Shown here: positions 26,912 through 36,523 of the stretch, piece by piece
How positions within the stretch are numbered: position 1 is the first letter of the stretch
Layout: each line of letters begins with the position of its first letter
Program-made: the position numbers and the translations under genes
Notes under the pieces: generated by a model
Told to the model about the DNA's origin: nothing
Seen by the model: the letters and a program-made list of their open reading frames with translations, nothing else
Databases searched by the model: none
Source: OMIW01 sp044235645
Lineage (GTDB): Bacteria > Bdellovibrionota_C > UBA2361 > OMIW01
Assembly: GCA_044235645.1 (NCBI GenBank)
Contig: JBIIHQ010000003.1
Span: 124,001 to 188,000, forward strand
Direction: 5' to 3'
Length of the DNA stretch: 64,000 nt

Positions 26912-28120
26912 ATGTTTTTGGATCGCAACTACCCACGAATCGCGAAGCTGGTCCGAGCGCATCGATCAGTTATGGTTTTTGGACCGTGCGGAAGTGGTAA
27001 GACCTTTTTCTTAAGCCGTATTATTGCTGATTATCAACCTCACCTTACCGTTGATCTTCTTGATAAGGTCGAATTTGAGCGAGTGCTGCGTCATCCTGAG
27101 CGATTGACCCAGGAGATAGAGAGCAGACTCCAACGAGCGTCCGATCCGTTGTTGGTGTTTATTGATGAGGTTCAGCGACTGCCCTCGTTGCTCGACGAGG
27201 TGCATCGCCTTATCGAGCGGCATAAGCCGAGACTATTCTTTGTTCTTACCAGTTCATCAGCCCGTAAACTGAAGGATGTGGAGGCAAATCTCCTTGCAGG
27301 ACGGGCGCTTCGTGAAAACTTTTTTCCGCTCGGTATCGAAGAGATTCCAGAGCATACCTCTTTTGATTCTCTCCTCCAGTTCGGCACCCTACCCGAGGTT
27401 ATCACCGAAATTGATAGTGAACTCAAGCTCCTCTATTTGCGGACCTATGTCGGTACCTACTTACAGGAGGAAATTCAGCGCGAATCACGAGTGCGCAATC
27501 TTGAGGGCTTCGCCCGATTCCTCGAGGTCGCGGCGAGTGAGAGTGGATCTATTACAAACTATCAAAAGGTAGGACGCGCCGCTGCCGTTGTTGATACTAC
27601 GGTCAAATCATATTTTCAGCTGTTATGTGATACCTTGATCGCGTATCAGATCCCGGCTTGGTCTCATAGCGTGCGAAAGCAGATACAGACAGCGTCGCGA
27701 TACTACCTATTTGATAATGGAGTTATCAACGCTCTAGCCGGTGAGCTTCAAACGGAGATTCGTCCAGCAACCAATCGTTACGGAAGGTTGTTCGAGAGTT
27801 TTGTCGTCCAGCAAATCACCCAACGGCTGGCAAAGGAACTCTCTCCTTTGCGGATGTACCACTATCGAGAAAGTGGCGGGCTCGAGGTTGATCTGATTTT
27901 GCAAAAGAACCCCCACTCTTCCCCACTCGCCATCGAAATAAAGTCATCCCCTTCACCCTCCCCGCGAGAGGTGAAGAGCCTCTCATCATTTAAGGCATAT
28001 CACCCATCTGCGAAACTCATGGTGATCTGTCGAACTCCCCGTCGCTATGAAGATGGCGACTGTCTGTTTGTGAATCTTTTGGAGGGACTCGAGGAGATTA
28101 TTGCTTTTGGCAAGGGATAG
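26912..28120 (+). CDS. AAA ATPase with DUF4143
   Basis: The protein has 402 residues. The N-terminal AAA_14 ATPase has Walker A GPCGSGKT at 24-31 and Walker B LLVFIDEVQRLP near 85. The C-terminal DUF4143 part has a restriction-endonuclease-like core (EVDLILQ near 325 and AIEIKSS near 342). Such ATPases are widespread, often transferred, and of unknown biological role. GLEVDLIL...AIEIK matches the D-x(n)-ExK nuclease pattern. The gene stands alone beside a long inverted repeat, consistent with a mobile accessory gene. Confidence 0.88.
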   Translation: MFLDRNYPRIAKLVRAHRSVMVFGPCGSGKTFFLSRIIADYQPHLTVDLLDKVEFERVLRHPERLTQEIESRLQRASDPLLVFIDEVQRLPSLLDEVHRLIERHKPRLFFVLTSSSARKLKDVEANLLAGRALRENFFPLGIEEIPEHTSFDSLLQFGTLPEVITEIDSELKLLYLRTYVGTYLQEEIQRESRVRNLEGFARFLEVAASESGSITNYQKVGRAAAVVDTTVKSYFQLLCDTLIAYQIPAWSHSVRKQIQTASRYYLFDNGVINALAGELQTEIRPATNRYGRLFESFVVQQITQRLAKELSPLRMYHYRESGGLEVDLILQKNPHSSPLAIEIKSSPSPSPREVKSLSSFKAYHPSAKLMVICRTPRRYEDGDCLFVNLLEGLEEIIAFGKG

Positions 28121-28172
28121 TTTATTGATGGACTTTTGCTCATTGATGCTTCTTTCCAGCGGCTTCGGAGCG

Positions 28173-29264
28173 TTACATGCGCGATAACTGGGCGCGCTTT
28201 ATCGCAATCTCCTCATCCGTTCTAAATCGCACGACCGGCTTGCCACGGAGCGGCTCCTCTCCGTTTACGATCGCGGCTATCGTTCGGAGATCTACTCTTC
28301 GTGGTGCTGGCGGCTCAATTCGACCTTGCGCCACGAGGTTGACCACCTCCTGATAAGCATCTGCCATTGAAGCAATTGGGTCTTCAACTCCCTGGTAGGA
28401 AGAGATCGCGAGAGGGGCATCACGATGTGCTGCGACGTCGTACGCGCCGCCGAGCGCGATGGTGTAAATGGTAGGGCCCTGTTGAGCGAGCTTTTCGGGA
28501 CCTGATAGCACCGTGACCAGAACTGACTGGAGGGCTCCCCCATCGCGGAGATAGTCATAGTTCCGCTGAGCAGTATCTCCTTGAGAATCAACGATTCCGA
28601 CGAGCGCTCTGCCGGTCGCCGCTTGGACTCGGGCCAGCTCATCCAACTCCTTCTCGCCGTAAGCAATAGGGTGGAAGATACCGGTTGGATCTGATGAAAA
28701 TTCCTGCACCACCTTGGGATTCGCTGACCCAATCACCAACAGCTCGGGGTACCGGATCTTGAGAAGCTGCACCACGATGCTCGCGACGGAACCCTGCGCG
28801 CCCTGCACGAATACTGCCTGTTTTTTGCCACCATCTCTGATGGCATCACTCAGACCATCGACGACCTGCGTTGCCGTTCCTCCGGGGCAAGGCAGTGTTG
28901 CGGCGACTTCAAAACTCATCGCCTCTGGTATCTCCACGATCGCGCTCTTTTTGACCAGGGCGTACTCTCCGAATGAACCGTATTCGGGGCGACCCTGTCG
29001 CATCTCCCGGAGTGGTCCATGCCACGTGACCCGTTTCCCGAGCAGATTAGTGTCATCATCACCACCCACCCCGATGACAATCCCAGCACCATCGAGCCCG
29101 GTTGAATACGGAGTACTTCCTCCGGCCTTGATGTCGGCAGGGTTCACCGAGGCAACGGCTACCATGACGAGGACCTCTTCGGTGGCAAGGTCATTGACTG
29201 AGCACGCGACTGCGGTTTCGGTCGGGGAGAGAGTTCCAGTGTTAGATCTTCTGAGTGCTTTCAT
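28173..29264 (-). CDS. MDR family alcohol dehydrogenase/quinone oxidoreductase-like
   Basis: The protein has 363 residues of the medium-chain dehydrogenase/reductase family. Its N-terminal GroES-like domain has SVNPADIKAG and lacks the Cys and His zinc ligands typical of zinc alcohol dehydrogenases. The nucleotide-binding segment is VFVQGAQGSVASIVVQLLK near 149-167. It most resembles NADPH:quinone oxidoreductase and zeta-crystallin-like enzymes. Substrate is unknown and no operon partner is evident. Confidence 0.85.
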   Translation of the reverse strand: MKALRRSNTGTLSPTETAVACSVNDLATEEVLVMVAVASVNPADIKAGGSTPYSTGLDGAGIVIGVGGDDDTNLLGKRVTWHGPLREMRQGRPEYGSFGEYALVKKSAIVEIPEAMSFEVAATLPCPGGTATQVVDGLSDAIRDGGKKQAVFVQGAQGSVASIVVQLLKIRYPELLVIGSANPKVVQEFSSDPTGIFHPIAYGEKELDELARVQAATGRALVGIVDSQGDTAQRNYDYLRDGGALQSVLVTVLSGPEKLAQQGPTIYTIALGGAYDVAAHRDAPLAISSYQGVEDPIASMADAYQEVVNLVAQGRIEPPAPRRVDLRTIAAIVNGEEPLRGKPVVRFRTDEEIAIKRAQLSRM

Positions 29265-29612
29265 GGGCTGATACTCGGAATGGTTCGGTTACAGAAAAGG
29301 TGTGCCTCGGGAACGGTAACCGAATCATCGTCCGTCATCAAAGCGAATCGGCAAAGATATACCAAAACTGGATACACCCTGATAGCAATCCTTTTCCTCT
29401 TTCCGCCCGCTTTACCCCCCGGCTCTTCAGCCCGGAGGCAGAGAGGCCCGGGAGCCATAAGGTGATTCGAAATTGACACATATGCAGGCTCGGGCAAAAA
29501 TAAAAAAATGCCGAAAAGTTATGTGTAGTGCTCCCTCCCGAATGTCGGCTCTCTAAATCGTCAGACGGCCATCATCGAGCACTCTCTCGCAGAAGAAGAT
29601 GGATCGAATAAA
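29265..29612. other. Intergenic region with a GC-rich structured element
   Basis: No gene is seen between the divergent MDR and membrane-protein genes. A structured segment at 29421-29456 has GGCT and AGCC as outer arms (with a six-base bulge) and CCCGG and CCGGG as inner arms, with no T-run. Promoters for both genes may lie here but none is clear. Confidence 0.4.
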
Positions 29613-30455
29613 ATGTATCCCTTGTTAGTGAAGGTTAATAGGATTCTCGACGAGGCGTGGGCTCTGACTAAGGGTTCCAAGCGGATTTTTTGGAGCGCTC
29701 TCATCTCCTTCCAGGTTGTTTGGTTTTTTCTTCTAAAGGTTGTTGGCTATGCCCTTAGCCCTATCTGGGGGGCTTCGTCCTCATTTTTTATCACGTTTGG
29801 CGCAGAGAGCCCTATCCACGGCCTTGAGCACCTTTTTTTACGGCTTTTGTATCTTCCCAAGTGGGCGGTACTTACTGCATCAAACATGAACGGGATGTCC
29901 CCACTCCACTGGTTACTTCAGTGGTCACTCATTCACGCTATTGTACTTCCACCCGTCACCGCGGGATTCCTCATGTTGGGTGTGTCTCGAGCGATCGGTC
30001 AGCCTCTTAGAGTCATAACAATATTCCAGTTTTTTAAAAAAGCTCCCGCTCTTATCAGAGTTACCTTCATTTCTGGACTCGCTGTCACGGCGGGACTTAT
30101 CTGCGGCATCATTCCTGGTATCATCTTAACCGTCGTCCACGATTTTGCCGTGTTGCTCGTTGTAGATAAAGGTCTTCCTCCTGTCATGGCGTTTAAAGTT
30201 GCATTGAGAGCAGCGACTCGCGCCCCGGGTTTCTTTTTGCAGCTGAGGTTGTTTACTCTTTTAATGTTGTTCTTTCCTTTTTTCGCTCTGGATATCCCAC
30301 CCGCCCATCGGATGGCCGAGGAAGTATTTCCGAGTCCAATTAGATTTTTTATTTTTGGGATTTTCTGGGTTTGGCCCCTCTCGCTGATCGTAATCGGTTT
30401 GGGCTATCGCGAGGTGTTTGGGTCGGAAGATCGCCTAGCAGAGGAATATGTCTAA
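29613..30455 (+). CDS. Integral membrane protein of unknown function
   Basis: The protein has 280 residues with about five or six hydrophobic segments (roughly 28-50, 80-95, 110-130, 150-180, 205-225 and 240-262). A short helix break IIPGIILTVVHDFAVLLVVDKGL near 168-190 recalls membrane proteins of the YciC/DUF2189-like group (UPF0259-type), which is a loose resemblance. No signal peptide or catalytic motif is seen. The gene stands alone on its strand. Confidence 0.7.
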   Translation: MYPLLVKVNRILDEAWALTKGSKRIFWSALISFQVVWFFLLKVVGYALSPIWGASSSFFITFGAESPIHGLEHLFLRLLYLPKWAVLTASNMNGMSPLHWLLQWSLIHAIVLPPVTAGFLMLGVSRAIGQPLRVITIFQFFKKAPALIRVTFISGLAVTAGLICGIIPGIILTVVHDFAVLLVVDKGLPPVMAFKVALRAATRAPGFFLQLRLFTLLMLFFPFFALDIPPAHRMAEEVFPSPIRFFIFGIFWVWPLSLIVIGLGYREVFGSEDRLAEEYV

Positions 30456-30777
30456 AAATATCTTGTCGGTGTCGGGTATATGAATCCATTCCTTACCCTT
30501 GTGCTTCTGGACTGAGAGGTTTCAAGGGAAGAGGGAGTAAAAAGCCACATTTAAGTCGATCTGGATGACAATCCCTTTTATAGAGAGGTGTCTGAAAAAA
30601 GAGGGTGACTCCTTTATTGTTTGGGACTTTTTGCGATTCTTTTCGGCCACCCAGTGAGGGGTGGTTCGCTTCTCATAAAAATGACAAGATGGGCTTCCAC
30701 CGAGGTTAACAGCTCACGCCAAAACTAATGAGACCTCGGATTGATATAAATTCCCTGCCTATCTCTCGTCGACCTCA
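30456..30777. other. Intergenic region, nothing recognised
   Basis: This 322-base gap between the membrane protein and the M28 peptidase has stop codons in all frames at short intervals. I see no RNA gene, repeat or strong hairpin. Confidence 0.5.
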
Positions 30778-31791
30778 ATGGTAAGAAAGATTCTTATAAT
30801 TTCGATTATTTTGCTCTCTCTTACGCTCGGAGTGCTTTGGTTTTCCATTAGTCGACCCCTTATTTCCCCCCCCGTGCGGGTGACACCGCGTCACGATGAG
30901 GCTCGCGCAAACGCTGAAAATCTTCGTGCAGACACGCACAAACTATCCACCACATTTTTTCCGAGAGATTATCGTCACCCCGAAAATCTTGATCAAGCAG
31001 CTGAATGGATAGCAGAAGAATTCAAAAAGAGTGGTCAGAAAGTATGGATGCAAGAATTTCAGGTCGGTGGAAAGCGCTACAGCAATGTCATCGCGGAGTC
31101 TAAGGCTCCAGGCAACCTTCCTCGAGATTCGGTAGTGATTGGAGCGCACTATGATGCCTGCGGCGAATATCCAGCCGCTGACGATAACGCAACAGGCGTA
31201 GCAGGACTATTGGAGTTGTCGCGATTACTATCGAGAATCCCCCTAACCAGCGATATCACTCTCGTCGCCTACACCCTCGAAGAGCCTCCCTTTTTTCGCA
31301 CGGAGAACATGGGCAGTGCCGTACATGCCCATTCACTCGTAGAGAGAGGAGATCGGATTCGTCTCATGATATCACTCGAGATGATTGGTTTCTTTTCCGA
31401 TGAGGTTCGGTCACAAACATATCCCCACCCATTATTACAGTTATTCTATCCCAGCATCGGAAATTTTATTGCTGTCGTGGGGCCCATGACTCGCAGCCAA
31501 GCCACCCGAGACATAAAGTCCGCCATTCTGCAGGCAACCAACCTCCCCGCCTTTTCGATGAATGCGCCCGCGTGGGTCCCAGGAATTGATTTCTCTGACC
31601 ATCTAAACTATTGGAATGCGGGCTTCGACGCGGTAATGGTTACGGATACGTCATTCTTTAGAAATCACGCCTATCACACGCCCCACGACACTTACGAGCG
31701 CCTCGACTATGGACGAATGTCGGAGGTGGTCACTGGAGTCTTCAGCTACCTCAAAAATTTAGGCTCTTCTGGGGATCAGGCTGAAAAATAG
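30778..31791 (+). CDS. M28 family peptidase, membrane-anchored
   Basis: The protein has 337 residues with an N-terminal membrane anchor or signal (about 4-26). Two-zinc aminopeptidase residues are visible: H124 and D126 in GAHYDA, D135/D136 in ADDNATG, E168/E169 in TLEEPP and a late H in HTPHDTYERLDY. The family cleaves N-terminal amino acids in the periplasm or outside the cell. Downstream lies a decayed transposase. No operon partner. Confidence 0.88.
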   Translation: MVRKILIISIILLSLTLGVLWFSISRPLISPPVRVTPRHDEARANAENLRADTHKLSTTFFPRDYRHPENLDQAAEWIAEEFKKSGQKVWMQEFQVGGKRYSNVIAESKAPGNLPRDSVVIGAHYDACGEYPAADDNATGVAGLLELSRLLSRIPLTSDITLVAYTLEEPPFFRTENMGSAVHAHSLVERGDRIRLMISLEMIGFFSDEVRSQTYPHPLLQLFYPSIGNFIAVVGPMTRSQATRDIKSAILQATNLPAFSMNAPAWVPGIDFSDHLNYWNAGFDAVMVTDTSFFRNHAYHTPHDTYERLDYGRMSEVVTGVFSYLKNLGSSGDQAEK

Positions 31792-31820
31792 CATTTGGAG
31801 GGTTGTGTGACAGCCACTTA

Positions 31821-32438
31821 TTAATCCGGCATATAACTAAATGACATACTGGGCCGCAAGGGCGCAGCGGTGTGTTTGAACCATTTTCGGACGAGCTTAC
31901 TGTCACGTTGAATGGATCGGGCAGCTCTTCTCACCGTTGCAGCGATTCCTGCTGCTGTTCGTTCAGGGCGTTTGTTGCGTAGTCTTTGTTTTACGCAGTT
32001 GTTGAATTACTCGTCTGGATTAACCTCGGGTGCACAGGGAGAAAATAGTTTGATTCGACCTCTGCTTTGCTGGACAAAAGCCGTGACGGACTTTGCTCGG
32101 TGGGCTGGTAGTCTGCTGACAATCAGGAAGACCTTTTTACTGGATGAACGGATGAGACCCTTGAGAAAAGAAACGAAGAGTCGCGCGGTCATGGCTCCCT
32201 TGTAGATCATGAATCGCAGCTCTCCGCGATTTGTGACTGTTGACTCCATACTTACTGTCATCCGGTAGCCAGAGTTTGATATCACCCGAGTTTTGCTCCT
32301 TGGTGAATGGCCACATCCTCTTGCATCCTCGGTGCTTATTTCGGTTTCGTCGCCTCAATGAATCCGAGCTCTCTCCTTTATTGCCCGTGCCTGAATGGCA
32401 GGATAGACCCTTGTCATCAATCTCTGAACGGCCCCCCA
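31821..32438 (-). pseudogene. Decayed IS630-family transposase
   Basis: One minus-strand frame reads as an IS630-type DDE transposase with internal stops. From upstream to downstream it has a YPAIQARA segment, a TGA at 32355-32357 where the family has Trp before GDE, then VTNRGELRFMIYKGAM. It continues with FLIVSRLPAHRAK, where the catalytic Asp is replaced by Ser, and APEVNPDE, with a TAA at 32007-32009 directly after it. The frame then continues for 61 codons to 31823. The N-terminal DNA-binding part is not recognised. It is a dead copy, probably old, next to a VapC toxin. Confidence 0.85.
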
Positions 32439-32671
32439 GCTCTTTAGCTCAGAGGCATAGAGAGCCTCGGAGAGGGTATCGCTTTTGGCTGGGAGTAGGT
32501 TATGGGAGCGAGTGAGGGAAGACTTTTTTGGATTAGAAGGGCCACGACCGCAAGATTCCGAAGCGGATGTTGACAGCGATTAAGACCAGCCGTCTCGCAC
32601 CCGGCTGAAATCAAAAAAGTGGGGCGTTCTTTGTGCGCCGTTGACACCACTAGATCAAGACCTGGTTGGAC

Positions 32672-33064
32672 CTAAGATATAACTGTGAGCCAATCGAGCT
32701 TTTGAAGTGATGCATCAGCCGTCACGAGAGGGATCTTGAGCTGAAATGCCGTGGCGGCGATGAATCGGTCGATCGGATCTGCGTGATCAAACTGGAGTGA
32801 ACGAGATATATACGCTATTTCCCAGGTAAGCAGCGCCTCCTTTGCTTGAAGGAGCGTGAGATTCGCCTGAATCCATCTCTCTGGGTCGGGCACCATCTTG
32901 ACCCGGCCTTGCTCTCCTAAGACGAGAGCCTCCCAGATTGAGGCGCTGCTGATCCAAATGTCGAGCGATGATTGACTCAATAGCTCGGCAACCTGCGGAG
33001 AGAGTCTTGTGTCGCCAGCACGGTACCAGAGCCGGATGTGCGTATCGAGAAAGACCCCTTTCAT
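32672..33064 (-). CDS. vapC: PIN-domain toxin, VapC-like
   Basis: The protein has 130 residues with the PIN ribonuclease acidic set: Asp7 in FLDTH, Glu45 in SIWEA, Asp96/Asp99 in HADPIDRF, and Asp117 in VTADAS. It looks intact. The start at ATG 33064 overlaps the stop of the upstream antitoxin remnant (ATGA). The longer frame to 33115 belongs to that remnant. VapC proteins cut specific tRNAs or rRNA when not bound by antitoxin, and here the cognate antitoxin frame is broken. Confidence 0.85.
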   Translation of the reverse strand: MKGVFLDTHIRLWYRAGDTRLSPQVAELLSQSSLDIWISSASIWEALVLGEQGRVKMVPDPERWIQANLTLLQAKEALLTWEIAYISRSLQFDHADPIDRFIAATAFQLKIPLVTADASLQKLDWLTVIS

Positions 33065-33297
33065 TCGTCCAGCGACTCCCACTTCTCCTCTCACGGAGCA
33101 AGGAAGTCTTCGCAAATCTCAATCGTCCCTTTCGCAGCGCCAAAGGGAGCCCGCTGCGCAGGTCCCTCGGAGTGGGGTAGAGAACCACCAAGGGCTCCCC
33201 ATTGCGCATTACGATAAAGGGCTCTTTGGTCCGCTTACACTCGATCTAATAATCGAAGACAGACCGCTTTAAACTCTGAGATTGAAACTTTTTTCAT
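33061..33297 (-). pseudogene. Broken Phd/YefM-type antitoxin remnant
   Basis: The frame from ATG 33297 gives a Phd-type start, KKVSISEFKAVCLRLLDRV, and stops at 33235-33237. Continuing one frame over are KRTKEPFIVMRNGEPLVVLYP, the usual centre of the family, then back in the first frame KGTIEICEDFLAP, a TGA at 33091-33093, and EEKWESLDE to the stop at 33061. Two opposite frameshifts and a nonsense codon break an otherwise recognisable antitoxin of about 78 residues. The intact toxin gene follows directly. Confidence 0.8.
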
Positions 33298-33410
33298 GGC
33301 TTTCATTCTAGCGAAGGTTTTCGAGGTGGAACAACATTGGAGGGAAGGACGCGGAGGGGAGCGCCGGTAGGCGATTTGTGATCCCCTTTGCGTTTAGTTG
33401 CTACTCCCAC

Positions 33411-33914
33411 TCAGCCGATCACGTTATACCCAAACCAATCCGGCTTGAGATCCTGATGGCCGGTATCGGGGTGGAGATGAACGTACAACTCACCTACTGC
33501 GTCGACGACGAAGCAGTCGTCGATGTCGAGGAGATCGTCTTTGTGTTGGTCGATTGAACCGACGAGTAGCTGCTTCTTAGCTTTGCGCTTTGCCTCATCC
33601 GCTGAGGGAGCTACGAAGAGCGCGAATTCGTGGAGCTCTGCGAGCTTTTCGGCATCGTAGCCACCAAAGTTTATAAAGTAGAGATGCTGCTCGCCTTGCG
33701 GTCGCTCCGGCGATAGCTCGATCCGAAAGCCATCAGCATATTTGAGAGCGACATAGCTATCGATGTGGAGCCCTTTAACGGTGCCGAACCACTGCTGGCG
33801 CAGTGCTTCGTAGGTTTCTTCAATCGTATTGCCCACGACAAACTGAACATCATGGAGCTCGATATTGGATTTGGGGGCTTTGCCGCCGAGGTAGACGAGA
33901 TAGAGGTTAGGCAT
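33411..33914 (-). CDS. DUF1543 family protein
   Basis: The protein has 167 residues. The start, MPNLYLVYLGGKAPKSNIELHDVQFV, and the repeat-like second half with FINFGGYDAEKLAELHEFALFVA match DUF1543, a cytoplasmic family made of two similar ferredoxin-like halves with no known role. It has no membrane segment and stands alone. The larger antisense-like frame over 33671-34345 is a shadow. Confidence 0.88.
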   Translation of the reverse strand: MPNLYLVYLGGKAPKSNIELHDVQFVVGNTIEETYEALRQQWFGTVKGLHIDSYVALKYADGFRIELSPERPQGEQHLYFINFGGYDAEKLAELHEFALFVAPSADEAKRKAKKQLLVGSIDQHKDDLLDIDDCFVVDAVGELYVHLHPDTGHQDLKPDWFGYNVIG

Positions 33915-34035
33915 GGGGGTGTCTCCTTGTTCAGTTGGATTTTATTAGAGGGGTATTGCTTCGAAAGGTACGCTTTGTCAACTTTTTCTGGCAACGGTAA
34001 CTCTTTATATCGCTCGTGGGTATCCCGTGAATCGT

Positions 34036-35160
34036 TTACCGATCCACTACGAGGAGCTTTACCGGCAGTGTTCCGTTTGCGAGAGAATATTCGCGGGTGA
34101 CCTTGAGCTTCAAGAGGTGTATCGGCGAGTCGGTGGGGACGAGTAACGCGATGCGCCATTGGGAGAAGCGGTCGGCGATTACTTTGCCTGCTGATCGGTA
34201 GAGCTCGTGAATCTTGCCGCTTCCAATTCGTTCTCCGTAGGGAAGATTTGCTATAAGCAAACCGCGAGGAGTCGGAGGGGTTTGGGTTTCGAATGGCTTG
34301 ACGGAAAAGTCGAGGTATTTTTCTACTCGAGCCCGCAAGGAGCATTTGCGGGCTACCTCGACATATTCGGGCCTGATGTCTGAGGCGAAAATAGGAGCAG
34401 GAAGATCGGATTTTTTATTCGCTCGGAGTTCGTCTGATACCCGACGCCAGAGGGCGCGGTCGAAGCCGGCCAGGTGTTCGAGGGCGAAGTCGTCTTTTCC
34501 TCGATGGATGAGGGGTGCCTTATTGAGCGCGATGTAGGCAGCCTCAATCGTAATTGTGCCTGAGCCACACATGGGATCAAGTAAGGTCTCATCTCCCGTA
34601 TAGCCGGCTAACAGGAGGATTGAGGCTGCGAGCGTTTCCTTAATGACCGCTGGATGGTCGCCGGTACGCCATCCCCGTTTGTGGAGGGCGCGACCGGCGG
34701 TGTCGATGCTCAGCACGCACCGGCCGTTACGGATGAAAGGGATGATCGTTATTGGATCATCGGCATCTGGGTCAAATCGCGGAGGGCCCTTAATAAACGT
34801 ACCGCTTTGAATTGATTCGACTACGGAGGTGATGACTGCCTCTTCCCCCAATTTTTCAGCGCTGTGGTCGGCGAGCGCGGGTCTCACGATGAAGGGGCGG
34901 TGGGAGCGGAGAAAGTCCTGCCATCTCACCTCAATAAGACCCGTCTGAATCATCGCCAGATCGGTCACATCAAACTGAGCCACCACTCGTTGGATACGGC
35001 TTGCCGTCCTCAGGAGCAAATGGGCTCGATAGGCGGTTTCAAGATCGCAGTCGAACATGATGCCGCGGTACAGCTTTGTCTGCTGCTTGATTCCGAGTGA
35101 AACAAGTTCAGAGCCGAGAACCTCAACGGTTTCATGGGGGCAAGTTGCTATCCACTGCAT
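34036..35160 (-). CDS. rlmL: THUMP-domain RNA methyltransferase, RlmL-like
   Basis: The protein has 374 residues. The N-terminal segment (about 1-140) is ferredoxin-like plus THUMP. A class I methyltransferase follows with LDPMCGSGTITIEAA near 196-210 and the NLPYGERIG motif near 308 (the NPPY-type catalytic loop). It fits the 23S rRNA G2445 N2-methyltransferase half of RlmL, not the fused RlmK part. The first about 57 residues recur as a broken copy at 36984-37155. Function is by family. Confidence 0.88.
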   Translation of the reverse strand: MQWIATCPHETVEVLGSELVSLGIKQQTKLYRGIMFDCDLETAYRAHLLLRTASRIQRVVAQFDVTDLAMIQTGLIEVRWQDFLRSHRPFIVRPALADHSAEKLGEEAVITSVVESIQSGTFIKGPPRFDPDADDPITIIPFIRNGRCVLSIDTAGRALHKRGWRTGDHPAVIKETLAASILLLAGYTGDETLLDPMCGSGTITIEAAYIALNKAPLIHRGKDDFALEHLAGFDRALWRRVSDELRANKKSDLPAPIFASDIRPEYVEVARKCSLRARVEKYLDFSVKPFETQTPPTPRGLLIANLPYGERIGSGKIHELYRSAGKVIADRFSQWRIALLVPTDSPIHLLKLKVTREYSLANGTLPVKLLVVDR

Positions 35161-35646
35161 GATCTTACATCGCTTCCTGATTGGTGTTCAGAGTCTTTGC
35201 TCCGGAAGAAGGTCCGCAGCGACCCCAACTCGTGAGAGAATCATGTCACCGACCGGCTTGGAAAACCAGCGACGGGTCTTTAGTGATGGGGGCAGCGAAG
35301 CAAAGTGGAGCTCCACTAAGCAATGTCGGTTCGGTGCATAAGGCTTAGTGTGCATATCCCTCCGTCACAGAGGTCCAGCGGGGCGATGAGAAATGGATCC
35401 GTCGGGAGCATTGTAAGGGTTTTGACTAAAAAACCGGGGACGTATCCTCTCAGATACGTTGACGATTTCTCGGTTGAGTGAACCGAAGTTGCAGTTTGCC
35501 CCACCTTGGCCTATACCTTGAGCGTTTACCCCAAATTTTTTCGCCGTCAGCCGCTCCCGTGAGAGGCGGACCGCGTCCCTCTGATTGCCGTATGGGGCAT
35601 CAGAGGCACTGAGCGATGATTGCGGTTGAGAGGAGAAATGACGACG
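35161..35646. other. Intergenic region with two hairpins
   Basis: Nearly 490 bases between the divergent RlmL-like and HD genes hold no convincing gene. A 7-bp perfect stem ACGTATC/GATACGT (35440-35459, 6-base loop) and a 5-bp stem CGGTT/AACCG (35471-35485) lie together, with a TTGACT-like element just before. Confidence 0.4.
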
Positions 35647-36228
35647 ATGACGGATACATTAGAGAGCATTGGCAGTGATAGCGAGGTGGTGCGCTTTGTA
35701 TTTGAACTTGGGCAGCTCCGTACTGAGGCTCGTCACGGGTGGAACCGAATCTATGAAAATCCAGAAACAGTTGCTGAACACACGCAGCGTGCGGCGTGCC
35801 TCGGCTACCTCTTGGCTCATCGCGAGAAATTTAGTGACCCTAATCTCATCGCGACGATGATTCTTTTTCACGATATGCACGAAACCAGAACGGGGGATGC
35901 AGACAAGGTCCAACGGAAATACCTGCAGCTTGATGAAGAGGGTGCCGCACGAGACCAAACGAAAGAGCTCGGTGGCGCTGGGCGGACTATCCTTGAGATG
36001 TGGCGGGCTGTCGAAGAGGGAGACACAGAGGCAGGCCGCCTCGCCAAAGACGCCGAGATTTTAGAAATGGTATTCACTGCGCGGGAACTCGTGATACGCG
36101 GTAACACTGATGCGCAACAGTGGATCAGTAGCTCGCGACGAAGATTAAAGACGAAAAGTGCGCAAGAGCTTCTCGAGATAATCGACAAGGCTGACCCGGC
36201 GGAGTGGTGGAAAAGGGTCTGTGGCTGA
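35647..36228 (+). CDS. HD-domain phosphohydrolase (YfbR/HDDC2-like)
   Basis: The protein has about 193 residues of the HD superfamily. Motifs are VAEHTQRAACLGYLL (first His), LFHDMHE with the HD pair, and a late KDAEILEM Asp. Relatives are 5'-deoxynucleotidases or hydrolases of nucleoside monophosphates in the cytoplasm. AGGAG at 35631-35635 fits ATG 35647 better than ATG 35638, which is only 2 bases away. No operon partner. Confidence 0.85.
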   Translation: MTDTLESIGSDSEVVRFVFELGQLRTEARHGWNRIYENPETVAEHTQRAACLGYLLAHREKFSDPNLIATMILFHDMHETRTGDADKVQRKYLQLDEEGAARDQTKELGGAGRTILEMWRAVEEGDTEAGRLAKDAEILEMVFTARELVIRGNTDAQQWISSSRRRLKTKSAQELLEIIDKADPAEWWKRVCG

Positions 36229-36301
36229 GAATATTGGGTGCAGCGGGAGATGTTTGAAGAGGGGGCCCCGAGAAGTCTTGTTGAGACTTCCGGGGCAAAA
36301 A

Positions 36302-36523
36302 TCAACGGCAGATCAGTGCTTCGGTGTAGGCCCTGAAGGCGAGAGTGGCACAGCAACCCGCCAGCACCAAAGCCGTCGCGTTATCTCGACTTAGGCCTAT
36401 CGAAGCGAGAACGGCCGAGCTGATGGCTCCAACCATTGTGATACTGCCCTGGAGGACAGGTGCAGGTGGAAGACATCCGAACCCTGCGGCTATGCAGCCA
36501 ATAAAAACCCATACGAGGAACAT
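36302..36523 (-). CDS. Possible small membrane protein
   Basis: The protein has 73 residues with two or three hydrophobic segments (about 2-18, 27-45 and 51-65), rich in Ala, Gly and Leu. No strong ribosome site lies upstream and no family is recognised. Its position in a degraded region raises the chance that it is not a real gene. Confidence 0.35.
   Translation of the reverse strand: MFLVWVFIGCIAAGFGCLPPAPVLQGSITMVGAISSAVLASIGLSRDNATALVLAGCCATLAFRAYTEALICR

Noticed and set aside
33671..34345. 224-codon minus-strand frame between DUF1543 and the RlmL-like gene
   Set aside because: It overlaps both genes in another frame and has shadow composition.
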